Positions 1 through 12,089 of a DNA stretch of 64,000 nucleotides are shown piece after piece. The stretch covers positions 17,930,501-17,994,500 of the forward strand of contig CM060197.1 of NCBI GenBank assembly GCA_030549335.1. Reading direction: 5' to 3'. A program made the position numbers and the translations under genes. Source of the DNA: Pontederia crassipes (Eukaryota > Streptophyta > Magnoliopsida > Commelinales > Pontederiaceae). Below the pieces are notes generated by a model that had not been told where the DNA came from, searched no databases, and saw only the letters and a list, made by a program, of their open reading frames with translations. Positions within the stretch are counted from its first letter, which is position 1; each line of letters starts with the position of its first letter.

Positions 1-148
1 TCCTAAGAGGTGATAGATCTTTAGAACTTTAACTCTATTTCAAACCGAAGTTGAACCGTTACAATAAAAGATAACGCTCTTAGGGATTAGAGTCTTAGAG
101 TTAGGTTCAAAGCTATAAGTTATAGATACTTATTACAACCTTTGGGTG

Positions 149-295
149 TCCTAAGAGGTGATAGATGTTTAGAACTTAAGTCTATTTCAAACCGAAGTTG
201 AACCGTTACAATCAAAGATAACGCTCTTGGGGATTAGAGACTTAGAGTTAGGTTCAAAGCTATAAGTTATAGATACTTATGACAACCTTTGGGTG
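149..295 (+). repeat. 147-bp monomer class with CTTAAG deletion (first of 12)
   Basis: One base is lost where the consensus reads GAACTTTAACTC (positions 24-35), giving GAACTTAAGTC and a 147-bp monomer. Twelve members start at 149, 1036, 2515, 15982, 19977, 24712, 26043, 26782, 28261, 30480, 37139 and 60962. Members at 24712, 26043, 26782, 28261 and 37139 also carry CAATTTC instead of CTATTTC, a sub-subfamily. The identical junction argues for one original deletion spread by block duplication. This first copy also carries C19G and T93A. Confidence 0.9.
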
Positions 296-1563
296 TCCTA
301 AGAGGTGATAGATCTTTAGAACTTTAACTCTATTTCAAACCGAAGTTGAACCGTTACAATCAAAGATAACACTCTTAGGGATTAGAGTCTTAGAGTTAGG
401 TTCAAAGCTATAAGTTATAGATACTTATGACAACCTTTGGGTGTCCTAAGAGGTGATAGATCTTTAGAACTTTAACTCTATTTCAAACCGAAGTTGAACC
501 GTTACAATCAAAGATAACGCTCTTAGGGATTAGAGTCTTAGAGTTAGGTTCAAGGCTTTAAGTTATAGATACTTATGACAACCTTTGGGTGTCCTAAGAG
601 GTGATAGATCTTTAGAACTTTAACTCTATTTCAAACCGAAGTTGAACCGTTACAATCAAAGATAACGCTCTTAGGGATTAGAGTCTTAGAGTTAGGTTCA
701 AAGCTATAAGTTATAGATACTTATTACAACCTTTGGATGTCCTAAGAGGTGATAGATCTTTAGAACTTTAACTCTATTTCAAACCGAAGTTGAACCGTTA
801 CAATCAAAGATAACGCTCTTAGGGATTAGAGTCTTAGAGTTAGGTTCAAAGCTATAAGTTATAGATACTTATTACAACCTTTGGGTGTCCTAAGAGGTGA
901 TAGATCTTTAGAACTTTAACTCTTTTTCAAACCGAAGTTGAACCGTTACAATCAAATATAACGCTCTTAGGGATTAGAGTCTTAGAGTTAGGTTCAAAGC
1001 TATACGTTATAGATACTTATGACAACCTTTGGGTGTCCTAAGAGGTGATAGATCTTTAGAACTTAAGTCTATTTCAAACCGAAGTTGAACCGTTACAATC
1101 AAAGATAACGCTCTTGGGGATTAGAGTCTTAGAGTTAGGTTCAAAGCTATAAGTTATAGATACTTATTACAACCTTTGGGTGTCCTAAGAGGTGATAGAT
1201 CTTTAGAACTTTAACTCTATTTGAAACCGAAGTTGAACCGTTACAATCAAAGATAACGCTCTTAAGGATTAGAGTCTTAGAGTTAGGTTCAAAGCTATAA
1301 GTTATAGATACTTATGACAACCTTTGGGTGTCCTAAGAGGTGATAGATCTTTAGAACTTTAACTCTATTTCAAACCGAAGTTGAACCGTTACAATCAAAG
1401 ATAACGCTCTTAGGGATTAGAGTCTTAGAGTTAGGTTCAAGGCTATAAGTTATAGATACTTATGACAACCTTTGGGTGTCCTAAGAGGTGATAGATCTTT
1501 AGAACTTTAACTCTATTTCAAACCGAAGTTGAACCGTTACAATCAAAGATAACGCTCTTGGGT

Positions 1564-2402
1564 ATTAGAGTCTTAGAGTTAGGTTCAAAGCTATAAGTTA
1601 TAGATACTTATGACAACCTTTGGGTGTCCTAAGAGGTGATAGATCTTTAGAACTTTAACTCTATTTCAAACCGAAGTTGAACCGTTACAATCAAAGATAA
1701 CGCTCTTAGGGATTAGAGTCTTAGAGTTAGGTTCAAGGCTATAAGTTATAGATACTTATGACAACCTTTGGGTGTCCTAAGAGGTGATAGATCTTTAGAA
1801 CTTTAACTCTATTTCAAACCGAAGTTGAACCGTTACAATCAAAGATAACGCTCTTGGGGATTAGAGTCTTAGAGTTAGGTTCAAAGCTATAAGTTATAGA
1901 TACTTATTACAATCTTTGGGTGTCCTAAGAGGTGATAGATCTTTAGAACTTTAACTCTATTTGAAACCGAAGTTGAACCGTTACAATCAAAGATAACGCT
2001 CTTAGGGATTAGAGTCTTAGAGTTAGGTTCAAAGCTATAAGTTATAGATACTTATGACAATCTTTGGGTGTCCTAAGAGGTGATAGATCTTTAGAAATAT
2101 AACTCTATTTCAAACCGAAGTTGAACCGTTACAATCAAAGATAACGCTCTAAGGGATTAGAGTCTTAGAGTTAGGTTCAAAGCTATAAGTTATAGATACT
2201 TATGACAACCTTTGGGTGTCCTAAGAAGTGATAGATCTTTAGAACTTTAACTCTATTTCAAACCGAAGTTGAACCGTTACAATCAAAGATAATGCTCTTA
2301 GGGATTAGAGTCTTAGAGTTAGGTTCAAAGCTATAAGTTATAGATACTTATGACAACCTTTGGGTGTCCTAAGAGGTGATAGATCTTTAGAACTTTAACT
2401 CT
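1564..2402 (+). repeat. 13-monomer duplication, copy A (partner 3487-4325)
   Basis: Sequence here matches sequence 1,923 bp downstream (13 monomers less the 147-bp unit at 2515). Shared rare variants are AATCTTTGGG at 1911 and 3834, C41G (TTTGAAACC) in the following monomer, and AAGAAGTG (G9A) at 2227 and 4150. About six differences are visible, including private changes near 2095 (GAAATATAAC) and a GCATTAAG variant near 3958. This is an older duplication than those at 42-48 kb. Confidence 0.8.
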
Positions 2403-2995
2403 TTTTCAAACCGAAGTTGAACCGTTACAATCAAATATAACGCTCTTAGGGATAAGAGTCTTAGAGTTAGGTTCAAAGCTATAAGTTATAGATACTTATG
2501 ACAACCTTTGGGTGTCCTAAGAGGTGATAGATCTTTAGAACTTAAGTCTATTTCAAACCGAAGTTGAACCGTTACAATCAAAGATAACGCTCTTGGGGAT
2601 TAGAGTCTTAGAGTTAGGTTCAAAGCTATAAGTTATAGGTACTTATTACAATCTTTGGGTGTCCTAAGAGGTGATAGATCTTTAGAACTTTAACTCTATT
2701 TCAAACCGAAGTTGAACCGTTACAATCAAAGATAGCGCTCTTAGGGATTAGAGTCTTAGAGTTAGGTTCAAGGCTATAAGTTATAGATACTTATGACAAC
2801 CTTTGGGTGTCCTAAGAGGTGATAGATCTTTGGAACTTTAACTCTATTTCAAACCGAAGTTGAACCGTTACAATCAAAGATAACGCTCTTAGGGATTAGA
2901 GTCTTAGAGTTAGGTTCAAGGCTATAAGTTATAGATACTTATGACAACCTTTGGGTGTCCTAAGAGGTGATAGATCTTTAGAACTTTAACTCTAT

Positions 2996-3012
2996 TTCAA
3001 ACCGAAGTTGAA
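2996..3012. repeat. Inverted repeat TTCAA / TTGAA with 7-bp loop
   Basis: Monomer positions 39-43 (TTCAA) and 51-55 (TTGAA) are complementary arms around ACCGAAG. The pentamer AACCG also occurs as a direct repeat at 43-47 and 54-58, 11 bp apart, about one helical turn. Variant C56A, common after 38.9 kb, lengthens the arms to 6 bp (TTTCAA / TTGAAA). Variants C41G and C41T weaken the left arm. Function is unknown. Confidence 0.6.
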
Positions 3013-3036
3013 CCGTTACAATCAAAGATAACGCTC

Positions 3037-3062
3037 TTAGGGATTAGAGTCTTAGAGTTAGG
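3037..3062 (+). repeat. TTAG motif cluster within the monomer
   Basis: TTAG occurs four times, at monomer positions 80, 87, 95 and 101, with spacings of 7, 8 and 6 bp; a fifth copy lies at 21. The cluster includes TTAGGG at 80-85 and TTAGG at 101-105, single irregular copies rather than telomere repeats. It may be a remnant of a short tandem repeat from which part of the monomer arose. A82G changes the first copy to TTGG, and the position-80/81 deletion shortens it. Confidence 0.5.
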
Positions 3063-3069
3063 TTCAAAG

Positions 3070-3082
3070 CTATAAGTTATAG
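3070..3082. repeat. 13-bp near-palindrome in the monomer (CTATAAGTTATAG)
   Basis: Monomer positions 113-125 form a perfect 6-bp inverted repeat, CTATAA and TTATAG, around one central G at 119. The site recurs once per monomer, so over 400 copies lie at 148-bp spacing. Three subfamily variants break it: A115T (CTTTAAG, often with A111G), T114A and A117G (CTATGAG). Such a dyad could bind a dimeric protein or form a small cruciform; neither is shown by sequence alone. Confidence 0.8.
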
Positions 3083-3486
3083 ATACTTATGACAACCTTT
3101 GGGTGTCCTAAGAGGTGATAGATCTTTAGAACTTTAACTCTATTTCAAACCGAAGTTGAACCGTTACAATCAAAGATAACGCTCTTAGGGATTAGAGTCT
3201 TAGAGTTAGGTTCAAGGCTATAAGTTATAGATACTTATGACAACCTTTGGGTGTCCTAAGAGGTGATAGATCTTTAGAACTTTAACTCTATTTCAAACCG
3301 AAGTTGAACCGTTACAATCAAAGATAACGCTCTTGGGGATTAGAGTCTTAGAGTTAGGTTCAAAGCTATAAGTTATAGATACTTATGACAACCTTTGGGT
3401 GTCCTAAGAGGTGATAGATCTTTAGAACTTTAACTCTATTTCAAACCGAAGTTGAACCGTTACAATCAAAGATAACGCTCTTAGGG

Positions 3487-4325
3487 ATTAGAGTCTTAGA
3501 GTTAGGTTCAAAGCTATAAGTTATAGATACTTATGACAACCTTTGGGTGTCCTAAGAGGTGATAGATCTTTAGAACTTTAACTCTATTTCAAACCGAAGT
3601 TGAACCGTTACAATCAAAGATAACGCTCTTAGGGATTAGAGTCTTAGAGTTAGGTTCAAGGCTATAAGTTATAGATACTTATGACAACCTTTGGGTGTCC
3701 TAAGAGGTGATAGATCTTTAGAACTTTAACTCTATTTCAAACCGAAGTTGAACCGTTACAATCAAAGATAACGCTCTTGGGGATTAGAGTCTTAGAGTTA
3801 GGTTCAAAGCTATAAGTTATAGATACTTATTACAATCTTTGGGTGTCCTAAGAGGTGATAGATCTTTAGAACTTTAACTCTATTTGAAACCGAAGTTGAA
3901 CCGTTACAATCAAAGATAACGCTCTTAGGGATTAGAGTCTTAGAGTTAGGTTCAAAGCATTAAGTTATAGATACTTATGACAATCTTTGGGTGTCCTAAG
4001 AGGTGATAGATCTTTAGAACTTTAACTCTATTTCAAACCGAAGTTGAACCGTTACAATCAAAGATAACGCTCTTAGGGATTAGAGTCTTAGAGTTAGGTT
4101 CAAAGCTATAAGTTATAGATACTTATGACAACCTTTGGGTGTCCTAAGAAGTGATAGATCTTTAGAACTTTAACTCTATTTCAAACCGAAGTTGAACCGT
4201 TACAATCAAAGATAACGCTCTTAGGGATTAGAGTCTTAGAGTTAGGTTCAAAGCTATAAGTTATAGATACTTATGACAACCTTTGGGTGTCCTAAGAGGT
4301 GATAGATCTTTAGAACTTTAACTCT
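3487..4325 (+). repeat. 13-monomer duplication, copy B (partner 1564-2402)
   Basis: Second copy of the block at 1564-2402, sharing the AATCTTTGGG, C41G and G9A markers in the same order and spacing. It lacks the GAAATATAAC and AATGCTC changes of copy A. The copies are separated by about 1.1 kb of other monomers, so either the original duplication was larger or later exchange blurred its edges. Confidence 0.8.
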
Positions 4326-4437
4326 ATTTCAAACCGAAGTTGAACCGTTACAATCAAAGATAACGCTCTTAGGGATTAGAGTCTTAGAGTTAGGTTCAAA
4401 GCTATAAGTTATAGATACTTATTACAACCTTTGGGTG

Positions 4438-4881
4438 TCCTAAGAGGTGATAGATCTTTAGAACTTTAACTCTATTTCAAACCGAAGTTGAACCGTTACA
4501 ATCAAAGATAACGCTCTTAGGGATTAGAGTCTTAGAGTTAGGTTCAAAGCTATAAGTTATAGATACTTATGACAACCTTCGGGTGTCCTAAGAGGTGATA
4601 GATCTTTATAACTTTAACTCTATTTCAAACCGAAGTTGAACCGTTACAATCAAAGATAACGCTCTTAGGGATTAGAGTCTTAGAGTTAGGTTCAAAGCTT
4701 TAAGTTATAGATACTTATGACAACCTTTGGGTGTCCTAAGAGGTGATAGATCTTTAGAACTTTAACTCTGTTTCAAACCGAAGTTGAACCGTTACAATCA
4801 AAGATAACGCTCTTAGGGATTAGAGTCTTAGAGTTAGGTTCAAGGCTATAAGTTATAGATACTTATGACAACCTTTGGGTG
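4438..4881 (+). repeat. Three-monomer marker cassette T143C / A115T / A37G (first of 8)
   Basis: Three successive monomers carry T143C (CCTTCGGG), then A115T (GCTTTAAG or GCATTAAG), then A37G (CTCTGTTTC). The cassette recurs at 7102, 9322, 12282, 14354, 23084, 33735 and 35511. Spacings are 18, 15, 20, 14, 59, 72 and 12 monomers, exact once 147-bp units are subtracted. Copies at 9322 and 14354 share an extra ACGTTCGGG change; those at 33735 and 35511 share C45T in the third monomer; those at 4438 and 14354 share TTTATAAC. This nested sharing allows the order of duplications to be traced. The cassette is absent after 36 kb. Confidence 0.85.
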
Positions 4882-6435
4882 TCCTAAGAGGTGATAGATC
4901 TTTAGAACTTTAACTCTATTTCAAACCGAAGTTGAACCGTTACAATCAAAGATAACGCTCTTAGGGATTAGAGTCTTAGAGTCAGGTTCAAAGCTATAAG
5001 TTATAGATACTTATTACAACCTTTGGGTGTCCTAAGAGGTGATAGATCTTTAGTACTTTAACTCTATTTCAAACCGAAGTTGAACCGTTACAATCAAAGA
5101 TAACGCTCTTAGGGATTAGAGTCTTAGAGTTAGGTTCAAAGCTATAAGTTATAGATACTTATGACAACCTTTGGGTGTCCTAAGAGGTGATAGATCTTTA
5201 GAACTTTAACTCTATTTCAAACCGAAGTTGAACCGTTACAATCAAAGATAGCGCTCTTAGGGATTAGAGTCTTAGAGTTAGGTTCAAGGCTATAAGTTAT
5301 AGATACTTATGACAACCTTTGGGTGTCCTAAGAGGTGATAGATCTTTAGAACTTTAACTCTATTTCAAACCGAAGTTGAACCGTTACAATCAAAGATAAC
5401 GCTCTTGGGGATTAGAGTCTTAGAGTTAGGTTCAAAGCTATAAGTTATAGATACTTATTACAACCTTTGGGTGTCCTAAGAGGTGATAGATCTTTAGAAC
5501 TTTAACTCTATTTCAAACCGAAGTTGAACCGTTACAATCAAAGATAACGCTCTTAGGGATTAGAGTCTTAGAGTTAGGTTCAAAGCTATAAGTTATAGAT
5601 ACTTATGACAACCTTTGGGTGTCCTAAGAGGTGATAGATCTTTAGAACTTTAACTCTATTTCAAACCGAAGTTGAACCGTTACAATCAAAGATAACGCTC
5701 TTAGGGATTAGAGTCTTAGAGTTAGGTTCAAGGCTTTAAGTTATAGATTCTTATGACAACCTTTGGGTGTCCTAAGAGGTGATAGATCTTTAGAACTTTA
5801 ACTCTATTTCAAACCGAAGTTGAACCGTTACAATCAAAGATAACGCTCTTAGGGATTAGAGTCTGAGAGTTAGGTTCAAAGCTATAAGTTATAGATACTT
5901 ATTACAACCTTTGGGTGTCCTAAGAGGTGATAGATCTTTAGAACTTTAACTCTATTTCAAACCGAAGTTGAACCGTTACAATCAAAGATAACGCTCTTAG
6001 GGATTAGAGTCTTAGAGTTAGGTTCAAAGCTATAAGTTATAGATACTTATGACAACCTTTGGGTGTCCTAAGAGGTGATAGATCTTTAGAACTTTAACTC
6101 TATTTCAAACCGAAGTTGAACCGTTACAATCAAAGATAACGCTCTTAGGGATTAGAGTCTTAGAGTTAGGTTCAAAGCTATAAGTTATAGATACTTATGA
6201 CAACCTTTGGGTGTCCTAAGAGGTGATAGATCTTTAGAACTTTAACTCTATTTCAAACCGAAGTTGAACCGTTACAATCAAAGATAACGCTCTTAGGGAT
6301 TAGAGTCTTAGAGTTAGGTTCAAGGCATTAAGTTATAGATACTTATGACAACCTTTGGGTGTCCTAAGAGGTGATAGATCTTTAGAACTTTAACTCTGTT
6401 TCAAACCGAAGTTGAACCGTTACAATCAAAGATAA

Positions 6436-8025
6436 CGCTCTTAGGGATTAGAGCCTTAGAGTTAGGTTCAAGGCTATAAGTTATAGATACTTATGACAAC
6501 CTTTGGGTGTCCTAAGAGGTGATAGATCTTTAGAACTTTAACTCTATTTTAAACCGAAGTTGAACCGTTACAATCAAAGATAACGCTCTTGGGGATTAGA
6601 GTCTTAGAGTTAGGTTCAAAGCTATAAGTTATAGATACTTATTACAACCTTTGGGTGTCCTAAGAGGTGATAGATCTTTAGAACTTTAACTCTATTTCAA
6701 ACCGAAGTTGAACCGTTACAATCAAAGATAACGCTCTTAGGGATTAGAGTCTTAGAGTTAGGTTCAAAGCTATAAGTTATAGATACTTATGACAACCTTT
6801 GGGTGTCCTAAGAGGTGATAGATCTTTAGAACTTTAACTCTATTTCAAACCGAAGTTGAACCGTTACAATCAAAGATAACGCTCTTAGGGATTAGAGTCT
6901 TAGAGTTAGGTTCAAGGCTATAAGTTATAGATACTTATGACAACCTTTGGGTGTCCTAAGAGGTGATAGATCTTTAGAACTTTAACTCTATTTCAAACCG
7001 AAGTTGAACCGTTACAATCAAAGATAACGCTCTTGGGGATTAGAGTCTTAGAGTTAGGTTCAAAGCTATAAGTTATAGATACTTATTACAACCTTTGGGT
7101 GTCCTAAGAGGTGATAGATCTTTAGAACTTTAACTCTATTTCAAACCGAAGTTGAACCGTTACAATCAAAGATAACGCTCTTAGGGATTAGAGTCTTAGA
7201 GTTAGGTTCAAAGCTATAAGTTATAGATACTTATGACAACCTTCGGGTGTCCTAAGAGGTGATAGATCTTTAGAACTTTAACTCTATTTCAAACCGAAGT
7301 TGAACCGTTACAATCAAAGATAACGCTCTTAGGGATTAGAGTCTTAGAGTTAGGTTCAAGGCATTAAGTTATAGATACTTATGACAACCTTTGGGTGTCC
7401 TAAGAGGTGATAGATCTTTAGAACTTTAACTCTGTTTCAAACCGAAGTTGAACCGTTACAATCAAAGATAACGCTCTTAGGGATTAGAGTCTTAGAGTTA
7501 GGTTCAAGGCTATAAGTTATAGATACTTATGACAACCTTTGGGTGTCCTAAGAGGTGATAGATCTTTAGAACTTTAACTCTATTTCAAACCGAAGTTGAA
7601 CCGTTACAATCAAAGATAACGCTCCTAGGGATTAGAGTCTTAGAGTTAGGTTCAAAGCTATAAGTTATAGATACTTATGACAACCTTTGGGTGTCCTAAG
7701 AGGTGATAGATCTTTAGAACTTTAACTCTATTTCAAACCGAAGTTGAACCGTTACAATCAAAGATAGCGCTCTTAGGGATTAGAGTCTTAGAGTTAGGTT
7801 CAAGGCTATAAGTTATAGATACTTATGACAACCTTTGGGTGTCCTAAGAGGTGATAGATCTTTAGAACTTTAACTCTATTTCAAACCGAAGTTGAACCGT
7901 TACAATCAAAGATAACGCTCTTGGGGATTAGAGTCTTAGAGTTAGGTTCAAAGCTATAAGTTATAGATACTTATTACAACCTTTGGGTGTCCTAAGAGGT
8001 GATAGATCTTTAGAACTTTAACTCT
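6436..8025 (+). repeat. 15-monomer duplication, copy A (partner 8656-10245)
   Basis: Offset 2,220 bp (15 x 148). Both copies begin with T93C (GAGCCTTAG), followed by C41T (TATTTTAAACC), then A82G and the T143C cassette. Four differences seen in about 1.59 kb: near 7241, 7373, 7625 and 7860. The block ends where copy B reads CTTTTTC at 10246 against CTATTTC here. Confidence 0.85.
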
Positions 8026-8655
8026 ATTTCAAACCGAAGTTGAACCGTTACAATCAAAGATAACGCTCTTAGGGATTAGAGTCTTAGAGTTAGGTTCAAA
8101 GCTATAAGTTATAGATACTTATGACAACCTTTGGGTGTCCTAAGAGGTGATAGATCTTTAGAACTTTAACTCTATTTCAAACTGAAGTTGAACCGTTACA
8201 ATCAAAGATAACGCTCTTAGGGATTAGAGTCTTAGAGTTAGGTTCAAGGCTTTAAGTTATAGATACTTATGACAACCTTTGGGTGTCCTAAGAGGTGATA
8301 GATCTTTAGAACTTTAACTCTATTTCAACCCGAAGTTGAACCGTTACAATCAAAGATAACGCTCTTAGGGATTAGAGTCTTAGAGTTAGGTTCAAAGCTA
8401 TAAGTTATAGATACTTATTACAACCTTTGGGTGTCCTAAGAGGTGATAGATCTTTAGAACTTTAACTCTATTTCAAACCGAAGTTGAACCGTTACAATCA
8501 AAGATAACGCTCTTAGGGATTAGAGTCTTAGAGTTAGGTTCAAAGCTATAAGTTATAGATACTTATGACAACCTTTGGGTGTCCTAAGAGGTGATAGATC
8601 TTTAGAACTTTAACTCTATTTCAAACCGAAGTTGAACCGTTACAATCAAAGATAG

Positions 8656-10245
8656 CGCTCTTAGGGATTAGAGCCTTAGAGTTAGGTTCAAGGCTATAAG
8701 TTATAGATACTTATGACAACCTTTGGGTGTCCTAAGAGGTGATAGATCTTTAGAACTTTAACTCTATTTTAAACCGAAGTTGAACCGTTACAATCAAAGA
8801 TAACGCTCTTGGGGATTAGAGTCTTAGAGTTAGGTTCAAAGCTATAAGTTATAGATACTTATTACAACCTTTGGGTGTCCTAAGAGGTGATAGATCTTTA
8901 GAACTTTAACTCTATTTCAAACCGAAGTTGAACCGTTACAATCAAAGATAACGCTCTTAGGGATTAGAGTCTTAGAGTTAGGTTCAAAGCTATAAGTTAT
9001 AGATACTTATGACAACCTTTGGGTGTCCTAAGAGGTGATAGATCTTTAGAACTTTAACTCTATTTCAAACCGAAGTTGAACCGTTACAATCAAAGATAAC
9101 GCTCTTAGGGATTAGAGTCTTAGAGTTAGGTTCAAGGCTATAAGTTATAGATACTTATGACAACCTTTGGGTGTCCTAAGAGGTGATAGATCTTTAGAAC
9201 TTTAACTCTATTTCAAACCGAAGTTGAACCGTTACAATCAAAGATAACGCTCTTGGGGATTAGAGTCTTAGAGTTAGGTTCAAAGCTATAAGTTATAGAT
9301 ACTTATTACAACCTTTGGGTGTCCTAAGAGGTGATAGATCTTTAGAACTTTAACTCTATTTCAAACCGAAGTTGAACCGTTACAATCAAAGATAACGCTC
9401 TTAGGGATTAGAGTCTTAGAGTTAGGTTCAAAGCTATAAGTTATAGATACTTATGACAACGTTCGGGTGTCCTAAGAGGTGATAGATCTTTAGAACTTTA
9501 ACTCTATTTCAAACCGAAGTTGAACCGTTACAATCAAAGATAACGCTCTTAGGGATTAGAGTCTTAGAGTTAGGTTCAAGGCTTTAAGTTATAGATACTT
9601 ATGACAACCTTTGGGTGTCCTAAGAGGTGATAGATCTTTAGAACTTTAACTCTGTTTCAAACCGAAGTTGAACCGTTACAATCAAAGATAACGCTCTTAG
9701 GGATTAGAGTCTTAGAGTTAGGTTCAAGGCTATAAGTTATAGATACTTATGACAACCTTTGGGTGTCCTAAGAGGTGATAGATCTTTAGAACTTTAACTC
9801 TATTTCAAACCGAAGTTGAACCGTTACAATCAAAGATAACGCTCTTAGGGATTAGAGTCTTAGAGTTAGGTTCAAAGCTATAAGTTATAGATACTTATGA
9901 CAACCTTTGGGTGTCCTAAGAGGTGATAGATCTTTAGAACTTTAACTCTATTTCAAACCGAAGTTGAACCGTTACAATCAAAGATAGCGCTCTTAGGGAT
10001 TAGAGTCTTAGAGTTAGGTTCAAGGCTATAAGTTATAGATACTTATGACAACCTTTGGGTGTCCTAAGAGGTGATAGATGTTTAGAACTTTAACTCTATT
10101 TCAAACCGAAGTTGAACCGTTACAATCAAAGATAACGCTCTTGGGGATTAGAGTCTTAGAGTTAGGTTCAAAGCTATAAGTTATAGATACTTATTACAAC
10201 CTTTGGGTGTCCTAAGAGGTGATAGATCTTTAGAACTTTAACTCT
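8656..10245 (+). repeat. 15-monomer duplication, copy B (partner 6436-8025)
   Basis: Second copy of the 6436 block, about 99.7% identical by eye. The T93C then C41T monomer pair that opens it recurs near 10745, 11633, 17994, 21842 and 32491, and near 13853 as GAGCTTTAG, so this is one of several related left-half blocks. Confidence 0.85.
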
Positions 10246-10491
10246 TTTTCAAACCGAAGTTGAACCGTTACAATGAAATATAACGCTCTTAGGGATTAGA
10301 GTCTTAGAGTTAGGTTCAAAGCTATAAGTTATAGATACTTATGACAACCTTTGGGTGTCCTAAGAGGTGATAGATCTTTAGAACTTTAACTCTATTTCAA
10401 ACCGAAGTTGAACCGTTACAATCAAAGATAGCGCTCTTAGGGATTAGAGTCTTAGAGTTAGGTTCAAGGCTATAAGTTATAGATACTTATG

Positions 10492-11201
10492 ACAACCTTT
10501 GGGTGTCCTAAGAGGTGATAGATCTTTAGAACTTTAACTCTATTTCAAACCGAAGTTGAACCGTTACAATCAAAGATAACGCTCTTAGGGATTAGAGTCT
10601 TAGAGTTAGGTTCAAAGCTATAAGTTATAGATACTTATGACAACCTTTGGGTGTCCTAAGAGGTGATAGATCTTTAGAACTTTAACTCTATTTCAAACCG
10701 AAGTTGAAGCGTTACAATCAAAGATAGCGCTCTTAGGGATTAGAGCCTTAGAGTTAGGTTCAAGGCTATAAGTTATAGATACTTATGACAACCTTTGGGT
10801 GTCCTAAGAGGTGATAGATCTTTAGAACTTTAACTCTATTTTAAACCGAAGTTGAACCGTTACAATCAAAGATAACGCTCTTGGGGATTAGAGTCTTAGA
10901 GTTAGGTTCAAAGCTATAAGTTATAGATACTTATTACAACCTTTGGGTGTCCTAAGAGGTGATAGATCTTTAGAACTTTAACTCTATTTCAAACCGAAGT
11001 TGAACCGTTACAATCAAAGATAACGCTCTTAGGGATTAGAGTCTTAGAGTTAGGTTCAAAGCTATAAGTTATAGATACTTATGACAACCTTTGGGTGTCC
11101 TAAGAGGTGATAGATCTTTAGAACTTTAACTCTATTTCAAACCGAAGTTGAACCGTTACAATCAAAGATAACGCTCTTAGGGATTAGAGTCTTAGAGTTA
11201 G
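10492..11201 (+). repeat. 6-monomer duplication, copy A (partner 11380-12089)
   Basis: Offset 888 bp (6 x 148). The copies share a change found nowhere else in the window, C56G (TTGAAGCGTT), at 10709 and 11597, followed by T93C and then C41T in the next monomer. No difference was seen over 710 bp. The match ends at 11202, where this copy has a private TTAGATTC. Confidence 0.85.
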
Positions 11202-11379
11202 ATTCAAGGCTTTAAGTTATAGATTCTTATGACAACCTTTGGGTGTCCTAAGAGGTGATAGATCTTTAGAACTTTAACTCTATTTCAAACCGAAGTTGAA
11301 CCGTTACAATCAAAGATAACGCTCTTAGGGATTAGAGTCTTAGAGTTAGGTTCAAAGCTATAAGTTATAGATACTTATT

Positions 11380-12089
11380 ACAACCTTTGGGTGTCCTAAG
11401 AGGTGATAGATCTTTAGAACTTTAACTCTATTTCAAACCGAAGTTGAACCGTTACAATCAAAGATAACGCTCTTAGGGATTAGAGTCTTAGAGTTAGGTT
11501 CAAAGCTATAAGTTATAGATACTTATGACAACCTTTGGGTGTCCTAAGAGGTGATAGATCTTTAGAACTTTAACTCTATTTCAAACCGAAGTTGAAGCGT
11601 TACAATCAAAGATAGCGCTCTTAGGGATTAGAGCCTTAGAGTTAGGTTCAAGGCTATAAGTTATAGATACTTATGACAACCTTTGGGTGTCCTAAGAGGT
11701 GATAGATCTTTAGAACTTTAACTCTATTTTAAACCGAAGTTGAACCGTTACAATCAAAGATAACGCTCTTGGGGATTAGAGTCTTAGAGTTAGGTTCAAA
11801 GCTATAAGTTATAGATACTTATTACAACCTTTGGGTGTCCTAAGAGGTGATAGATCTTTAGAACTTTAACTCTATTTCAAACCGAAGTTGAACCGTTACA
11901 ATCAAAGATAACGCTCTTAGGGATTAGAGTCTTAGAGTTAGGTTCAAAGCTATAAGTTATAGATACTTATGACAACCTTTGGGTGTCCTAAGAGGTGATA
12001 GATCTTTAGAACTTTAACTCTATTTCAAACCGAAGTTGAACCGTTACAATCAAAGATAACGCTCTTAGGGATTAGAGTCTTAGAGTTAG
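11380..12089 (+). repeat. 6-monomer duplication, copy B (partner 10492-11201)
   Basis: Second copy of the 710-bp block, carrying C56G at 11597. C56G is restricted to these two monomers, so the duplication is young relative to the surrounding blocks. Confidence 0.85.

Larger units (their letters stand above)
2958..3105 (+). repeat. Reference (consensus) satellite monomer
   Basis: This monomer matches the consensus I derived at every position and is used as the coordinate system (2958 = monomer position 1). Landmarks are TCCTAAGAGG at 1-10, an AGATCT (BglII) site at 15-20, an inverted repeat at 39-55, three CpGs at 46, 57 and 75, a cluster of TTAG motifs at 80-105, and the near-palindrome CTATAAGTTATAG at 113-125. 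It ends with CAACCTTTGGGTG. The start is arbitrary, chosen because the window opens there. A BglII digest should give a 148-bp ladder, with larger multiples where C19G or A15T destroys the site. Confidence 0.95.

Noticed and set aside
2996-3012. CENP-B box
   Set aside because: The minus strand reads CTTCGGTTTGAAATAGA, which matches the TTCG half, but the required A and the CGGG core are not there. About 10 of 17 positions match the mammalian box, too few to call.
3037-3062. Telomeric or interstitial telomere repeat (TTAGGG, TTAGG)
   Set aside because: Only single copies with irregular 6-8 bp spacing occur in each monomer; there is no run of tandem telomere hexamers or pentamers.
3070-3082. 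TATA-box promoter at CTATAAG
   Set aside because: It resembles a TATA element only by being AT-rich; no associated initiator, gene or terminator is visible. Satellite transcription is possible but not shown.
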